Shown here: positions 6,562-15,224 of the stretch, in pieces
How the letters are laid out: the number at the start of each line of letters is the position of its first letter
How positions within the stretch are numbered: position 1 is the first letter of the stretch
DNA from: JAWXVD01 sp044425705
Lineage (GTDB): Bacteria > Bacillota > Clostridia > Lachnospirales > Lachnospiraceae
Length of the DNA stretch: 32,133 nt
Direction of reading: 5' to 3'
Assembly: GCA_044425705.1 (NCBI GenBank)
Contig: JAWXVD010000027.1
Location: 1 to 32,133, forward strand
Made by a program: the position numbers and the translations under genes
The notes under the pieces: model-generated
Database searches by the model: none
Told to the model about the DNA's origin: nothing
What the model saw: only the letters and a program-made list of their open reading frames with translations

Positions 6562-8532
6562 ATGGATACTAAGCTGAAAGTGGAAATAACATTAGATTCG
6601 GATGCAATTTTTTCTTCTGGTTTTCCTATACCAGGTGGACAAGATATTAGTGTTTATAAAGATGAGTTAGGATTTCCTTATATAAAAGCAACTTCATTCA
6701 AAGGATTGCTTCGTGAAAGCATAGAAAATATTATATTTTGGACAGGTCAGGATGAAAGTATTGTGGAGGATTTGTTTGGAAAAGAGTCCTTGGATTATGA
6801 AAAAGAACATCTAAAATTTACAGAATTTAGATTAAAAGAATCCTTCCGAACAACAACAGAATTATTTTCAACACGAGTATTTACGGCATTAGAAAATGGT
6901 GTGGTAAAAGAAAAAAGCTTAAGGAGTGCAGAAGTTGTAAATAAAGGACTAGTTTTTTATGGGCAAGTGTTCTGTGATAAAGAAGATGTGGAGTTGATTA
7001 GGCAAGGATTAAATGGTATTAAATGGATTGGTCTTTTAAGAAATAGAGGGTTTGGAAAGATAACAATTCAGCAAAAGGAAGAAAAATATAATAAAACGTA
7101 TGGAGAAAACATAAATAAGGTGGCAGCAGCTTCCAAATTATATTTTAAAATAGAAACGAAACTCCCTTTAGTAATTAAAGACTTGGCAAATAGTGAGAGT
7201 AATAATTATCGAACTAAAAATTATATTCCAGGTACTACAATTCGAGGAATGGTTATGACTTATATAGCCAATCACAACCCCGAATTTTTTGAAAAAAATA
7301 AAGTGAAATTATTACAAACCAATTTCTTGAATGGAATTTTATGTAAGAATGATATGGTAATGATACCAACAATAAAAGGATTTTATGAAGATAAGAATGA
7401 ACAAAATTTAGAAAATGTGGTTAAAAATGGACAATTTTCACCTGGTAAAAAGAGGGCAAGTTTGGGTAATGTTTGTGCCATTAATCAAGGTATTATCACT
7501 TATTCAAAAACAGAAATTAGTGCTATTACTAGGATAAAGATAGAAATAAAGAAAGAGGTCGAGAAAGAAACAGAAAAAAAATCCAAGCGAGAGAATAAAA
7601 TTTTTTCGACAGAAATTATTGATAAAAACCAACAATTTGAAGGTTATATAGTACTGGATGATGAAGAGCTAGCTACTGAAATCACGAAAGCATTTCCAGA
7701 GGAAATTTGGCTAGGGGGAGATCGTCATCAAGGATTTGGAATGTGTAAGGTCATTACAATAGAGCCAGTAAAAGAGTTACATTATATAAATGCGTATGGG
7801 TATCACAATCAAGAAGAATTACAAAAGGAACTGTATCTCATTGCAATTTCTCCGTTTTCTATGATGAATCAGAAACTAGAACCTTGTGGGATATGTGAGG
7901 ATGAACTGGCTCATAAACTCGGTGTGAGTTGGGTGAAAATAAAACATTGTAGCACATCTGTCAGTGGATATGGAGGATTTAACAGACAATGGCGGACAGG
8001 AAATTCAGAACTCACTATGTATGATGAAGGTAGCATTTTTAAGTTATCCTGTAGTGAGATACCTAAATTAGATACTATTGTCCAAATACAAAAAGATGGA
8101 ATAGGATTTAGAAGAGAAGAAGGATTTGGACAAGTTTTATTTATAAGGCATGATATTTTTGAATTAATTTCAAAAAAGGAAAAAATAGACTCCTTAGAGG
8201 AAAGGGAAGAAAAAGGAAAAAATAGACGTTTAAAAATAAAATGGATTATGGAAAACGAAAGATTGTTATGGGGAACAAATATTTCTAAAAGTCGTTTAGG
8301 AGAAATTCAAACGATATGTGAAAGAGGAAACAGTTACCAATTAAACAAGTATTTGGAAGAAAAAATGGAATCCTCTTCGCCAAGAGTAAGGCATGATTAC
8401 GAAGGAATTAGAAACTTTATTCAGAAATTTTTACAAACACCAAGCGAACAAACAGTAGGTGTAGATATAGAAGAAAATAAATTACAGTTATTAAGTGAAT
8501 TATTTAATTATACTAGAAAAGAGGGCAATTAG
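6562..8532 (+). CDS. csx10: Csx10-like multi-RAMP protein (type III-D)
   Basis: A large RAMP protein. The N-terminal repeat-recognition fold has SSGFPIPGGQDISVYKDELG then YIKATSFKGLLRE (~residues 37-51). Glycine-rich RAMP loops follow at LLRNRGFGKI (~155), with YIPGTTIRGMV (~220) opening a second unit. WLGGDRHQGFGM (~383) and FRREEGFGQV (~515) come later. Csx10 marks type III-D, where it forms the 5'-handle end of the complex. The last ~100 residues are helical and lack RAMP motifs. Start: ATG 6562 has GGAGG 7 bases upstream; ATG 6559 overlaps the cas10 stop and is possible. Coupled to cas10. The specific family name is inferred from motifs and context. Confidence 0.75.
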   Translation: MDTKLKVEITLDSDAIFSSGFPIPGGQDISVYKDELGFPYIKATSFKGLLRESIENIIFWTGQDESIVEDLFGKESLDYEKEHLKFTEFRLKESFRTTTELFSTRVFTALENGVVKEKSLRSAEVVNKGLVFYGQVFCDKEDVELIRQGLNGIKWIGLLRNRGFGKITIQQKEEKYNKTYGENINKVAAASKLYFKIETKLPLVIKDLANSESNNYRTKNYIPGTTIRGMVMTYIANHNPEFFEKNKVKLLQTNFLNGILCKNDMVMIPTIKGFYEDKNEQNLENVVKNGQFSPGKKRASLGNVCAINQGIITYSKTEISAITRIKIEIKKEVEKETEKKSKRENKIFSTEIIDKNQQFEGYIVLDDEELATEITKAFPEEIWLGGDRHQGFGMCKVITIEPVKELHYINAYGYHNQEELQKELYLIAISPFSMMNQKLEPCGICEDELAHKLGVSWVKIKHCSTSVSGYGGFNRQWRTGNSELTMYDEGSIFKLSCSEIPKLDTIVQIQKDGIGFRREEGFGQVLFIRHDIFELISKKEKIDSLEEREEKGKNRRLKIKWIMENERLLWGTNISKSRLGEIQTICERGNSYQLNKYLEEKMESSSPRVRHDYEGIRNFIQKFLQTPSEQTVGVDIEENKLQLLSELFNYTRKEGN

Positions 8533-8569
8533 GTAAAAAGTTTGTGACCGACACCTTGTTTTTAACGAT

Positions 8570-8592
8570 AAATTCTTTCCTAAAAGGAAGGC
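8570..8592 (+). promoter_or_regulatory. Repeat-like hairpin over the ribosome site of the double-RAMP gene
   Basis: TTTCCTAAAAGGAA forms a short TTCC/GGAA stem with a TAAAA loop. It shares CCTAAAAGGAA with the CRISPR repeats of both arrays. The AAGGAAGG that would serve the TTG start at 8600 lies in its right arm. Folding, or Cas6 binding, could hide the ribosome site. This is a resemblance in sequence; regulation is speculative. Confidence 0.4.
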
Positions 8593-8599
8593 GTATAAG

Positions 8600-9898
8600 T
8601 TGCTAGATTATGAGAATGGGATGGGGATTAAAATGCAGAAAAGATATAATTATGTAGTACATATTATAGTAGAAGCTACATGTATCAGTCCTATACGTGT
8701 GGGGAATAGTGAAAATAATATGGAAACTGTCTTAAAAGATAAACAAGGAATTCCCTTTATTCCAGGGACTTCTTTAGCAGGGATATTCCGAGAATTTTTA
8801 GGAAAGGAAAATTATGTAGATGCATTACTAGGCAATCAAAATCAAGAAGGTAGCCTGGTAATATCCGATGGAATATTTCAACAATATAACGAAATTTTAC
8901 GTCCTAGAATTCGGATGAATCCTAAAACTGGAACAGGTGTACAAGGAGCAAAATTTGATATTGCACATCTAGAGAAAGGAGCAAAATTTGTATTTTCTTT
9001 AACATGGGCTGGCTTAAAAGATAGCAAAGGTGATACGGAAGTCATTTATAATATGTTATCCAGTTTACATAGTGGAAATATCCAGCTAGGTTCTCAAAAA
9101 ACAAATGGATTTGGGAGAGTTTCCATTCAAGCAAAACAACAAATATATGACTTGGAAAAGGCTACTGATAGAAAACACTGGCTTAATGGTACAGGGCAGT
9201 ATATACCAATCTTATTACAAAAGGTAATAGATAAAAAATATGTGGTCTTTAAAATTATAGGAGAAGCACAAAACATTTTAATTAAAGGGGAAACAAAGGA
9301 TACCTATAATGGGAATAATACAGATAAAAGTGTAAAATATGTTGTAAATATGCAGGAAAATGGAGAAGCAATTGTACCAGCATCCTCTGTGAAGGGAGTA
9401 ATTCGAACACGTATGATAGAAATTGCTAATTTACTTCATTTAGATATCGAAACAAAAATATTTGGTGGAAAAGACAAATCGGGCACTGTAATTTTTGAAG
9501 ATATAATATTAAAAAATAATAGGGAGAGAATCATTCCACGTATTCATGTAAATTCATTTACTGGTGGCGTAATAGATGGCTCACTATTTTCAGAAGCACC
9601 TATATGGTCAGATATAACTTTTTCTATAAAGGTAGAACAAGAGGATATTACTTGTGCTTTACTGCTGTTTGCATTGAGAGATTTAGCAACTGGTATGTTT
9701 GCTATAGGTAGTGGAAAAACAATTGGTCGTGGACAAATAGATGTAAAAGAAATAGAAGTAATCACTCCTAACAATCAAAAGGCAATCATAAAGGTAGATG
9801 GTAAGAAAAAAATAATTTTGGAGGATTCCCATAAATTTGTGGAAAACTGCGTGAAAAGGCTGGAGGAAGAACATGATAATAGAAAAAGCGAGTGTTGA
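8600..9898 (+). CDS. Tandem Csm3/Csm4-like RAMP backbone protein
   Basis: Two RAMP units in one 432-aa chain. Unit 1 has IPGTSLAGIFREF (~54-66) and the Gly-rich loop SQKTNGFGRV (~164). Unit 2 has VPASSVKGVIRTR (~259) and GSGKTIGRGQIDV (~370). Each pair (PGtSlkG...R and a Gly-rich loop) is the Csm3/Cmr4-type signature. Such subunits form the crRNA-binding backbone and often cut target RNA through a loop aspartate. The TTG start at 8600 is backed by AAGGAAGG nine bases upstream; in-frame ATGs at 8621 and 8633 are serious alternatives. Its end overlaps the next gene by 26 bp. Two fused backbone units would reduce the number of separate subunits needed. Confidence 0.8.
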   Translation: MLDYENGMGIKMQKRYNYVVHIIVEATCISPIRVGNSENNMETVLKDKQGIPFIPGTSLAGIFREFLGKENYVDALLGNQNQEGSLVISDGIFQQYNEILRPRIRMNPKTGTGVQGAKFDIAHLEKGAKFVFSLTWAGLKDSKGDTEVIYNMLSSLHSGNIQLGSQKTNGFGRVSIQAKQQIYDLEKATDRKHWLNGTGQYIPILLQKVIDKKYVVFKIIGEAQNILIKGETKDTYNGNNTDKSVKYVVNMQENGEAIVPASSVKGVIRTRMIEIANLLHLDIETKIFGGKDKSGTVIFEDIILKNNRERIIPRIHVNSFTGGVIDGSLFSEAPIWSDITFSIKVEQEDITCALLLFALRDLATGMFAIGSGKTIGRGQIDVKEIEVITPNNQKAIIKVDGKKKIILEDSHKFVENCVKRLEEEHDNRKSEC

Positions 9899-10229
9899 GG
9901 ATGCCATATTACAAGGGAAAAAATTACCATTTATGTTTTGTAGGAATTTAAGTGCTATGTATCTTGGTAAAACAGTAGAAAATATAGATTTATCAGAAGT
10001 ATTAGAAATTAGATTTTTTGGTAAGCATAAAGAAGTTCGTGTTGTGAATCATGATAAGGAACTTAACGCAGTGGTAATAGAAGGAGAAGACAAGGATGAA
10101 GTGGTCATAAAAGCTTATAGGATTCAAAATAAACAGTATGGAAGTCAAATTGAAGTGGCTTGCCATTTGGGATTTGATGAAGATGGTCAGGTCTTCGTAG
10201 AAACAAGACGTTTGATTAATTGGAGGTAA
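9873..10229 (+). CDS. Small Csx19-like type III-D protein
   Basis: 118 aa with a compact beta-rich pattern: LSEVLEIRFFGKHKEVRVVN and a terminal DEDGQVFVETRRLINW. The order (a RAMP-element 'RfFg...kElrv' strand pair early, 'g...v...RLinw' at the end) recalls Csx19 (TIGR03984), a III-D accessory subunit, but at the short end of that family. It lies between the double RAMP and the TIGR03986-like RAMP, as expected for III-D loci. ATG with GGAGG about 8 bases upstream, overlapping the preceding gene. Family assignment is inference. Confidence 0.55.
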   Translation: MIIEKASVEDAILQGKKLPFMFCRNLSAMYLGKTVENIDLSEVLEIRFFGKHKEVRVVNHDKELNAVVIEGEDKDEVVIKAYRIQNKQYGSQIEVACHLGFDEDGQVFVETRRLINWR

Positions 10230-10236
10230 GAAATAA

Positions 10237-12045
10237 ATGGCTAATGGGCATACACAAAATCAATATAAAAAAGTAACAGCTCCATATAATTTTATTTTTG
10301 CATCAAGAATAGTCATAAAAGAAAAAGATACACCAGATTATAGTGGCATCCAACTTAATTCGGGCGAAATACATGTTATCTGTAAAGCAGAAACACCAAT
10401 CTTTATAGGAAATGGGAAAGGTGATTTTTTTAAAGGTGCTAATGGAAAAGAAATGATTCCAGGATCTACAATTAGAGGGATGGTACGGGCGAATATGCAG
10501 ATTTTAGGTTATGGGAAAATTGGAAATGACCTAGAAGACTATAAAATATATTTTAGAGATATGACAAGTGGTAAGCATACCGTACATATAGGTTTGAAAA
10601 ATTATTATACAGCTGTAGTCGGTGTGGAAAGTAAAAGTATAGCTACAGCAGGAGGCAAAAAGGCTACAGTAAGTTTGGCACATAATGTAAGGGCAGGATA
10701 TCTTGCAAAAAAAGGAGATACCTATCAGATATATCCAACAGAATATATACGTATTGCAGCTGGTCATAAGGATTTAGAGACACGGAAAGATCATTATCTC
10801 AAAACAGAACCAGTGTGGTATCAAAACGATGGAAGTGAGCTTAGCTTTACACAAGTAAAAGATTGGTACAAAGGTGTTATGTTATTTACAGGAAAGGCAG
10901 TAGGGAAACCCAATGCAAAATATATCTTTAAAGAAAGAACAGAAAATGGAGAAGTATTTACGTTAACCAAGGAAGATATTTTAAATTATGAAGTAGATTA
11001 TAAAATGCGTGCTAGAGTGAATCAAGCAGGAAAACAATTTTGGAGTTTGCCAAAAGAAGGAGAAGAAAAGCCCATTTTTTATATTCGCCATGAAGGAAAT
11101 ACTTATTTTGGAATGTCAAAATTTGTGCGAATTGCCCATAAAAATCCCATTTCTCATGGTATTCCTGAAAGTCATAACACCACAGAACCTACATTTGTAG
11201 AAGGCATTTTAGGATATACAGGTGAACATGATAGTAGGAGCTCTAGAGTTTCTTTTGGAGATTTTGTTTTAACAAAAAAAGTACATCATCCATCATTTAA
11301 AACAATTTTAGGAGAACCAAAACCAAGCTTTTTTCCTACATATATTAAAAAGAGTAAACATTATAGTGAAGATATATTTGAGATAAGCGGATATAAAAAA
11401 TATTGGATGAAGGAGTTTCACATACCACCACAAAATATTAAAAATGCTAATGTAGCTACCACAATATCACCAGTTGGTAAGAAAAGTGAATTTAAGGGAA
11501 TTATTCGTTTTAAAAATTTAAAAGATGTGGAATTAGGTCTGCTTTTATGGTCATTACAGTTAGAAGAAGGATGTTATCAAAATATTGGTATGGGTAAAAA
11601 TATTGGTTTGGGCAGAATGCATTTAAAGATAAATCAGTTAATGAAGGACACCAATGAATATACTTATGATAATTTTTGTACACCGAGGAAAGAAGTGATG
11701 AATGGGAATGATTATATTACCCAATATAAAGAATTCGTTGGAGAAATCATTACTGGACAATATGATAAGGCAAAGAAAAAGAAATCGAAACAATCGATAG
11801 AAGAAAAACTCCCTATAAAAGATTTTATTTATATGCAACAAAAAATTGTAACTAGGGAAGAGGACATCCTAGATATGGGACTAACTAATGGTAAGATTAC
11901 AGGAGGACTACAGACAGTACAGGAGTTACGAGAAAAGTGGGAAAGTGATTTTCATGGTGAAAATAAACTAGATATTAAGTTAGGTGTTGGTAAAGGTGAA
12001 TTGTGTGTTCCAGACAGTATTTTAGATGTGTTGTTAAATAAATAA
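10237..12045 (+). CDS. Large TIGR03986-like type III RAMP protein
   Basis: 602 aa. It starts with a basic leader and KVTAPYNFIF, common to the TIGR03986 RAMP family. The RAMP entry motif IPGSTIRGMVRANM is at ~74-87. EGILGYTGEHDSRSSRVSFG comes midway (~322-341), with a Gly-rich loop NIGMGKNIGLGRMHLK at ~449-464. It is an additional backbone subunit of type III-D-like complexes and likely binds crRNA or target RNA near one end. ATG start with TTGGAGGTAAG upstream; eight bases separate it from the preceding gene. The C-terminal ~130 residues are charged and helical, with a lysine-rich patch (KAKKKKSKQS). Confidence 0.78.
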   Translation: MANGHTQNQYKKVTAPYNFIFASRIVIKEKDTPDYSGIQLNSGEIHVICKAETPIFIGNGKGDFFKGANGKEMIPGSTIRGMVRANMQILGYGKIGNDLEDYKIYFRDMTSGKHTVHIGLKNYYTAVVGVESKSIATAGGKKATVSLAHNVRAGYLAKKGDTYQIYPTEYIRIAAGHKDLETRKDHYLKTEPVWYQNDGSELSFTQVKDWYKGVMLFTGKAVGKPNAKYIFKERTENGEVFTLTKEDILNYEVDYKMRARVNQAGKQFWSLPKEGEEKPIFYIRHEGNTYFGMSKFVRIAHKNPISHGIPESHNTTEPTFVEGILGYTGEHDSRSSRVSFGDFVLTKKVHHPSFKTILGEPKPSFFPTYIKKSKHYSEDIFEISGYKKYWMKEFHIPPQNIKNANVATTISPVGKKSEFKGIIRFKNLKDVELGLLLWSLQLEEGCYQNIGMGKNIGLGRMHLKINQLMKDTNEYTYDNFCTPRKEVMNGNDYITQYKEFVGEIITGQYDKAKKKKSKQSIEEKLPIKDFIYMQQKIVTREEDILDMGLTNGKITGGLQTVQELREKWESDFHGENKLDIKLGVGKGELCVPDSILDVLLNK

Positions 12046-12087
12046 CTTATTGTTGTTTATGTACGTTACATAAGGGAGAAAATCAGT

Positions 12088-13776
12088 ATGGGGATGAAAA
12101 TTCTTTTGTTTTTAAGTAAGAAAGTAAGAAATGACATATATGAATATGAAAGCCCAAATGGTAAAAAGTTTAGTGGTTCTCTGACAAATGAGGCACCAGT
12201 GAAGTATCTTTGTGATAAATATAAGGGAAGTATCACAGAAATTATCTGTATTGTAACAAAAGAAGCAGAAGATACTGCCTGGGATGAATTTAAAGATATG
12301 GTTCGCCATGAAATCTCGAAAGAGATTAAGGTGATAAAAATTAAATATAATTTGAAAAAGAATTTTAGTAATAAACCATTAAATAAAATATTAAAACACA
12401 TAGAATATAATGATAAGATTCTATTTGAAACAACAGGCGGTTTGCGTAATGATATCATGCACTTACTACTAATTAATCGCATCTTATTCTTAAAAGGTAT
12501 TCAAAGTGTTGAAGCGGTTTACAGTAATTTTCAAACCAAAGCAATTGAAGATGTCAGCCATTTAATTACAATGTTTGATTTGGTAGGTGGGGTTGAAGAA
12601 CTGATTTCAATGGGAAATGTTAGAGCATTGAGAAAGTATTATCTTAATCAAGAATCAGAAGATGATAATATGAATTATGTTCTTGATTGTATGGAAAGCC
12701 TAATAGAGACCATAACACTTTGTAAAACAGGTGTTATAGAAGCTAAAATAATAGAATTTCAAGATGCTTTAAAGACAGCACAAAACTCCAAGAATCCATT
12801 ATTAAAACAACTATTATATATTTATCAGAATAAATTTGGAAGTCATATGGATATTTTAGATTTGGTTGAATGGTGTGTGGAAAGTGGATTATATCAACAA
12901 GCACTAACGGTGTATAATGAAAAAGTACCAATGTATATTATGCGAAATTTTCTTATATATGATGAGAAGGTATTACCAGAGTTACAAATAAAATCTTATG
13001 AGGATCCTGATACAGTTTTGTTTACAAGAGGATTTTTAAGTATCGGTAATCAGGATGGAATGCAAGGATTTAAGTCATATATATCACAGGAAGATATAAA
13101 AAATAAAATATTGAATTCAGATGATACAGGAATTGTCAAAGAATATAAGATTGGTATTTCTAATATAATACTTTGCTTAAATGCTATGTACAAATTAGGA
13201 CAATATAACTCCGAATGGGAAAAATTTCTGCCAGAAAATAAAAAGAAATTAAAAGAAATTATGGTGATTTTTAAAGATTGTATTCCAACTGGAAAAGATA
13301 AAATGTTAAATAGGATTACCAAAATGAATAAGGATGGTCTGGAAATTTTATTAGAAACGAAAATGGTAGAAAACTACAGAAATGTATTTATTAAAACCAT
13401 TGAAGGACTGGAACTCTATATTGCTTCATCACCTTTTCAACTGAGTTGTTCGGTAGAAATGATACAAGAATTATCACGTGATTATCTTTATATAAAGAAT
13501 CTTAGAAATATGACCAACCATGCCAGTGATGAAAATGTTACGAATAAGGAAATGCATAGATATTTTGAAGAGTATAACTACATAAATATGGAAGAGATTA
13601 CTTTGAAAGATATTGGAGAAGTACTGAAAGAGGCAGTTGCTAAAATTCGAAGTGCTATTCCTTTACAGGATAATCTAACATTGGAAGTAAATCAAAAGAT
13701 GACAGAAATACAATCTGCAATTTTAAAAAGTAATAAAACAGTAGAAGAAGTTTTAACATTTTTATTGGAGAAATAA
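12088..13776 (+). CDS. CARF-HEPN ribonuclease (Csx1/TM1812-like)
   Basis: Csx1/Csm6-type proteins bind cyclic oligoadenylate through a CARF domain and cut RNA with a HEPN domain. The N-terminal Rossmann-like part has MKILLFLSKKVRND and the ligand-loop motif FETTGGLRND (residues ~113-122). AVYSNFQTKAIEDVSHL follows, typical of the TM1812 subfamily. The C-terminal helical domain carries RNMTNH (473-478), the R-x4-H HEPN catalytic motif. 562 aa fits the family. It is last in the cas operon; the second array leader starts about 55 bases on. ATG with GGGAG upstream. It is the predicted output of Cas10 signalling, causing collateral RNA decay. Confidence 0.88.
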   Translation: MGMKILLFLSKKVRNDIYEYESPNGKKFSGSLTNEAPVKYLCDKYKGSITEIICIVTKEAEDTAWDEFKDMVRHEISKEIKVIKIKYNLKKNFSNKPLNKILKHIEYNDKILFETTGGLRNDIMHLLLINRILFLKGIQSVEAVYSNFQTKAIEDVSHLITMFDLVGGVEELISMGNVRALRKYYLNQESEDDNMNYVLDCMESLIETITLCKTGVIEAKIIEFQDALKTAQNSKNPLLKQLLYIYQNKFGSHMDILDLVEWCVESGLYQQALTVYNEKVPMYIMRNFLIYDEKVLPELQIKSYEDPDTVLFTRGFLSIGNQDGMQGFKSYISQEDIKNKILNSDDTGIVKEYKIGISNIILCLNAMYKLGQYNSEWEKFLPENKKKLKEIMVIFKDCIPTGKDKMLNRITKMNKDGLEILLETKMVENYRNVFIKTIEGLELYIASSPFQLSCSVEMIQELSRDYLYIKNLRNMTNHASDENVTNKEMHRYFEEYNYINMEEITLKDIGEVLKEAVAKIRSAIPLQDNLTLEVNQKMTEIQSAILKSNKTVEEVLTFLLEK

Positions 13777-13829
13777 AAAATACAATAGTTGAATGAATAC
13801 AAATTGCAATTTAACATATAGATGTTTCA

Positions 13830-14095
13830 ATAAAATCGGTCAGTCTCAAAGTGGCTATTTTAAAGGATTTGCACGGAAATTACATTTGAAAAATATGCGA
13901 AAATATACTGAAATTTACAAAATTTTATTAAAAAGTCGGTGGATCTTTTGACTTAAACTCATGATTCACAGAAAAGCTGAAAAATGGGGAATTTCTAGTA
14001 TTTCTTTTTTGAGACTGACCGACTTTTTTTGAAAATTTCTTGCGAAAAACGCAAAATTGTAGTATAAACAATATGACAATAGCAGAAATACTGTT
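13830..14095 (+). promoter_or_regulatory. CRISPR leader of the main array
   Basis: It matches the plan of the mini-array leader. AAAATCGGTCAGTCTC is at 13832-13847 and AAAAAGTCGGTGGATC at 13930-13945, about 98 bases apart, close to the 101-base spacing of the other leader. An inverted GACTGACCGACTTTTTTT at 14013-14030 can pair with them. The last 50 bases contain TGTAGTATAAAC and GCAGAAATACTG directly before repeat 1. Confidence 0.72.
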
Positions 14096-14462
14096 GTAAT
14101 ACCTTACCTAAAAGGAATAGAGACGAAATATTTAGATAGAAATGATATATATATAAAACTATATGCAGTAATACCTTACCTAAAAGGAATAGAGACTAAA
14201 CATACAATATATTAATTGAATGGTTATACCCAGTAATACCTTACCTAAAAGGAATAGAGATAAATTAAAATATATAAACTTATACTCATGATGTAATACC
14301 TTACCTAAAAGGAATAGAGACGATAGATTTCGAAGAGAAACATTACGCTCTGTAATATAATGTAATACCTTACCTAAAAGGAATAGAGACAATTACGACA
14401 TCCAATTACCAACCCAACTTACAAAGTTATACCGTAATACCTTACCTAAAAGGAATAGAGAC
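14096..14462 (+). CRISPR. CRISPR array, six repeats and five spacers
   Basis: 29-nt repeats sit at 14096, 14168, 14233, 14293, 14362 and 14434. Each starts GTAATACC, has the core CCTTACCTAAAAGGAATAG, and ends AGAC. The third ends AGAT, so degeneracy is internal, not terminal. Spacers are 43, 36, 31, 40 and 43 nt, a wide spread common in type III/I-B-linked arrays. The CC-TAAAA-GG core offers a weak hairpin for Cas6. Orientation follows the shared leader on the left. Confidence 0.96.
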
Positions 14463-14694
14463 ATTATTTAATTGTTAATATTATCATAATTTAAAATTAC
14501 TTCAACTGAAACCACATTGGAGGATTCATTTGTATATAAGCCTAAAAGAGTGAAACTCTACCAAAATACTCACAATTATCTTGAAGTAGGATATTCATTT
14601 AGACGGATTTTCAAGTCATTGCACTATAGTCGTAAAAAAATATGCACATGGAATATATAACGATTTGTGCAAACGCACCTATTACCACCATTCT
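14463..14694. other. Non-coding stretch between array and cas1 remnant
   Basis: No open frame of note on either strand. It may include decayed 3' sequence of the cas1 remnant (minus strand), but no Cas1 or Cas2 motif could be read in any frame. Confidence 0.4.
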
Positions 14695-14910
14695 TTATTT
14701 TTCAAAATCATTGTGTGAATTAATCATATGCTTATTAATTAGTGTATAGATTGTTCTAGCCACAATAATTGGTTTGAATAATTCAGCAATATCTATATTT
14801 AAACTTCCTACCCGATTATTAGTTGTACACAAAAAAACAACTCTAATAGCTAGAGAAGTTTTTCCAATATTCTACAAATTCTGAAATTCTAATGCCGTCA
14901 ATACCACAAC
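14695..14910 (-). pseudogene. cas1: Decayed cas1 fragment (CRISPR integrase)
   Basis: Minus-strand translation from ~14871 to the stop at 14695 gives SLNIDIAELFKPII followed by ARTIYTLINKHMI and NDFEK. It is preceded by KTSLAIRVVFLCTTNNR. This is the C-terminal active-site region of Cas1 (consensus KTxLdpriGyLHttN..SLnlDiaEiFKPiivDR.i..LINK). A stop (TAG, 14872-14874) breaks the frame upstream. Only a short VVLTALEFQNL-like piece precedes it, and the gene ends right after DFEK. The catalytic His of the 'LH' motif is Cys, and the D of 'VDR' is A. Cas1 is therefore dead, and the locus has probably lost spacer acquisition. No cas2 is visible. Confidence 0.85.
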
Positions 14911-15120
14911 TATCATGATTTTTCAATAGATTATCCTTGTCCAGTATCAATTCTAGTGAAATTCCCATACTTTTAGTTCCCTACTTTTCTATAGTATATT
15001 ATTTATTCCTTGTATCACACCTGATTCTTCTTTACGGGTAAATTTTAACGATACTCTCTTACTATATATACATTTTATCAACTTCTGCTATTATTAATGG
15101 TTTTAGCTCGTTTGATTTGA
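14911..15120. other. AT-rich non-coding DNA upstream of operon A
   Basis: A minus-strand frame gives MGISLELILDKDNLLKNHDS and on to SEFVEYWKNF, 41 codons. It could be eroded cas-related coding sequence in another frame relative to the cas1 fragment, but no family could be recognised. Confidence 0.35.
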
Positions 15121-15137
15121 AAAATTTTTTTAATTAA

Positions 15138-15176
15138 TCCGAACAATTAAAAATTTGAACAGATAGGTAAGTATAA
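15138..15176 (+). promoter_or_regulatory. Shared promoter-like element, copy 1 (operon A)
   Basis: TCCGAACA at 15138-15145, then exactly 25 bases, then GTATAA at 15171-15176. GATA lies at positions 17-20 of the spacer. Two further copies with identical spacing lie before operon B. GAAC and GATA are 17 bases apart, the geometry of an alternative-sigma -35/-10 pair. The TATAA box is a third conserved part. The start codon of the first gene is 48 bases downstream. Confidence 0.75.
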
Positions 15177-15224
15177 GAAGTAAAAAGTCTAGTTTGAAAA
15201 ATAAATAAAAGGGGGGCATAGGGT

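Noticed and set aside
14180..14392. Minus-strand reading frame with repeated SLFLLGKVL units
   Set aside because: The repeated units are the CRISPR repeats read backwards, not a repetitive protein.
14463..14694. cas2 remnant
   Set aside because: No Cas2-like motif could be read in any frame.
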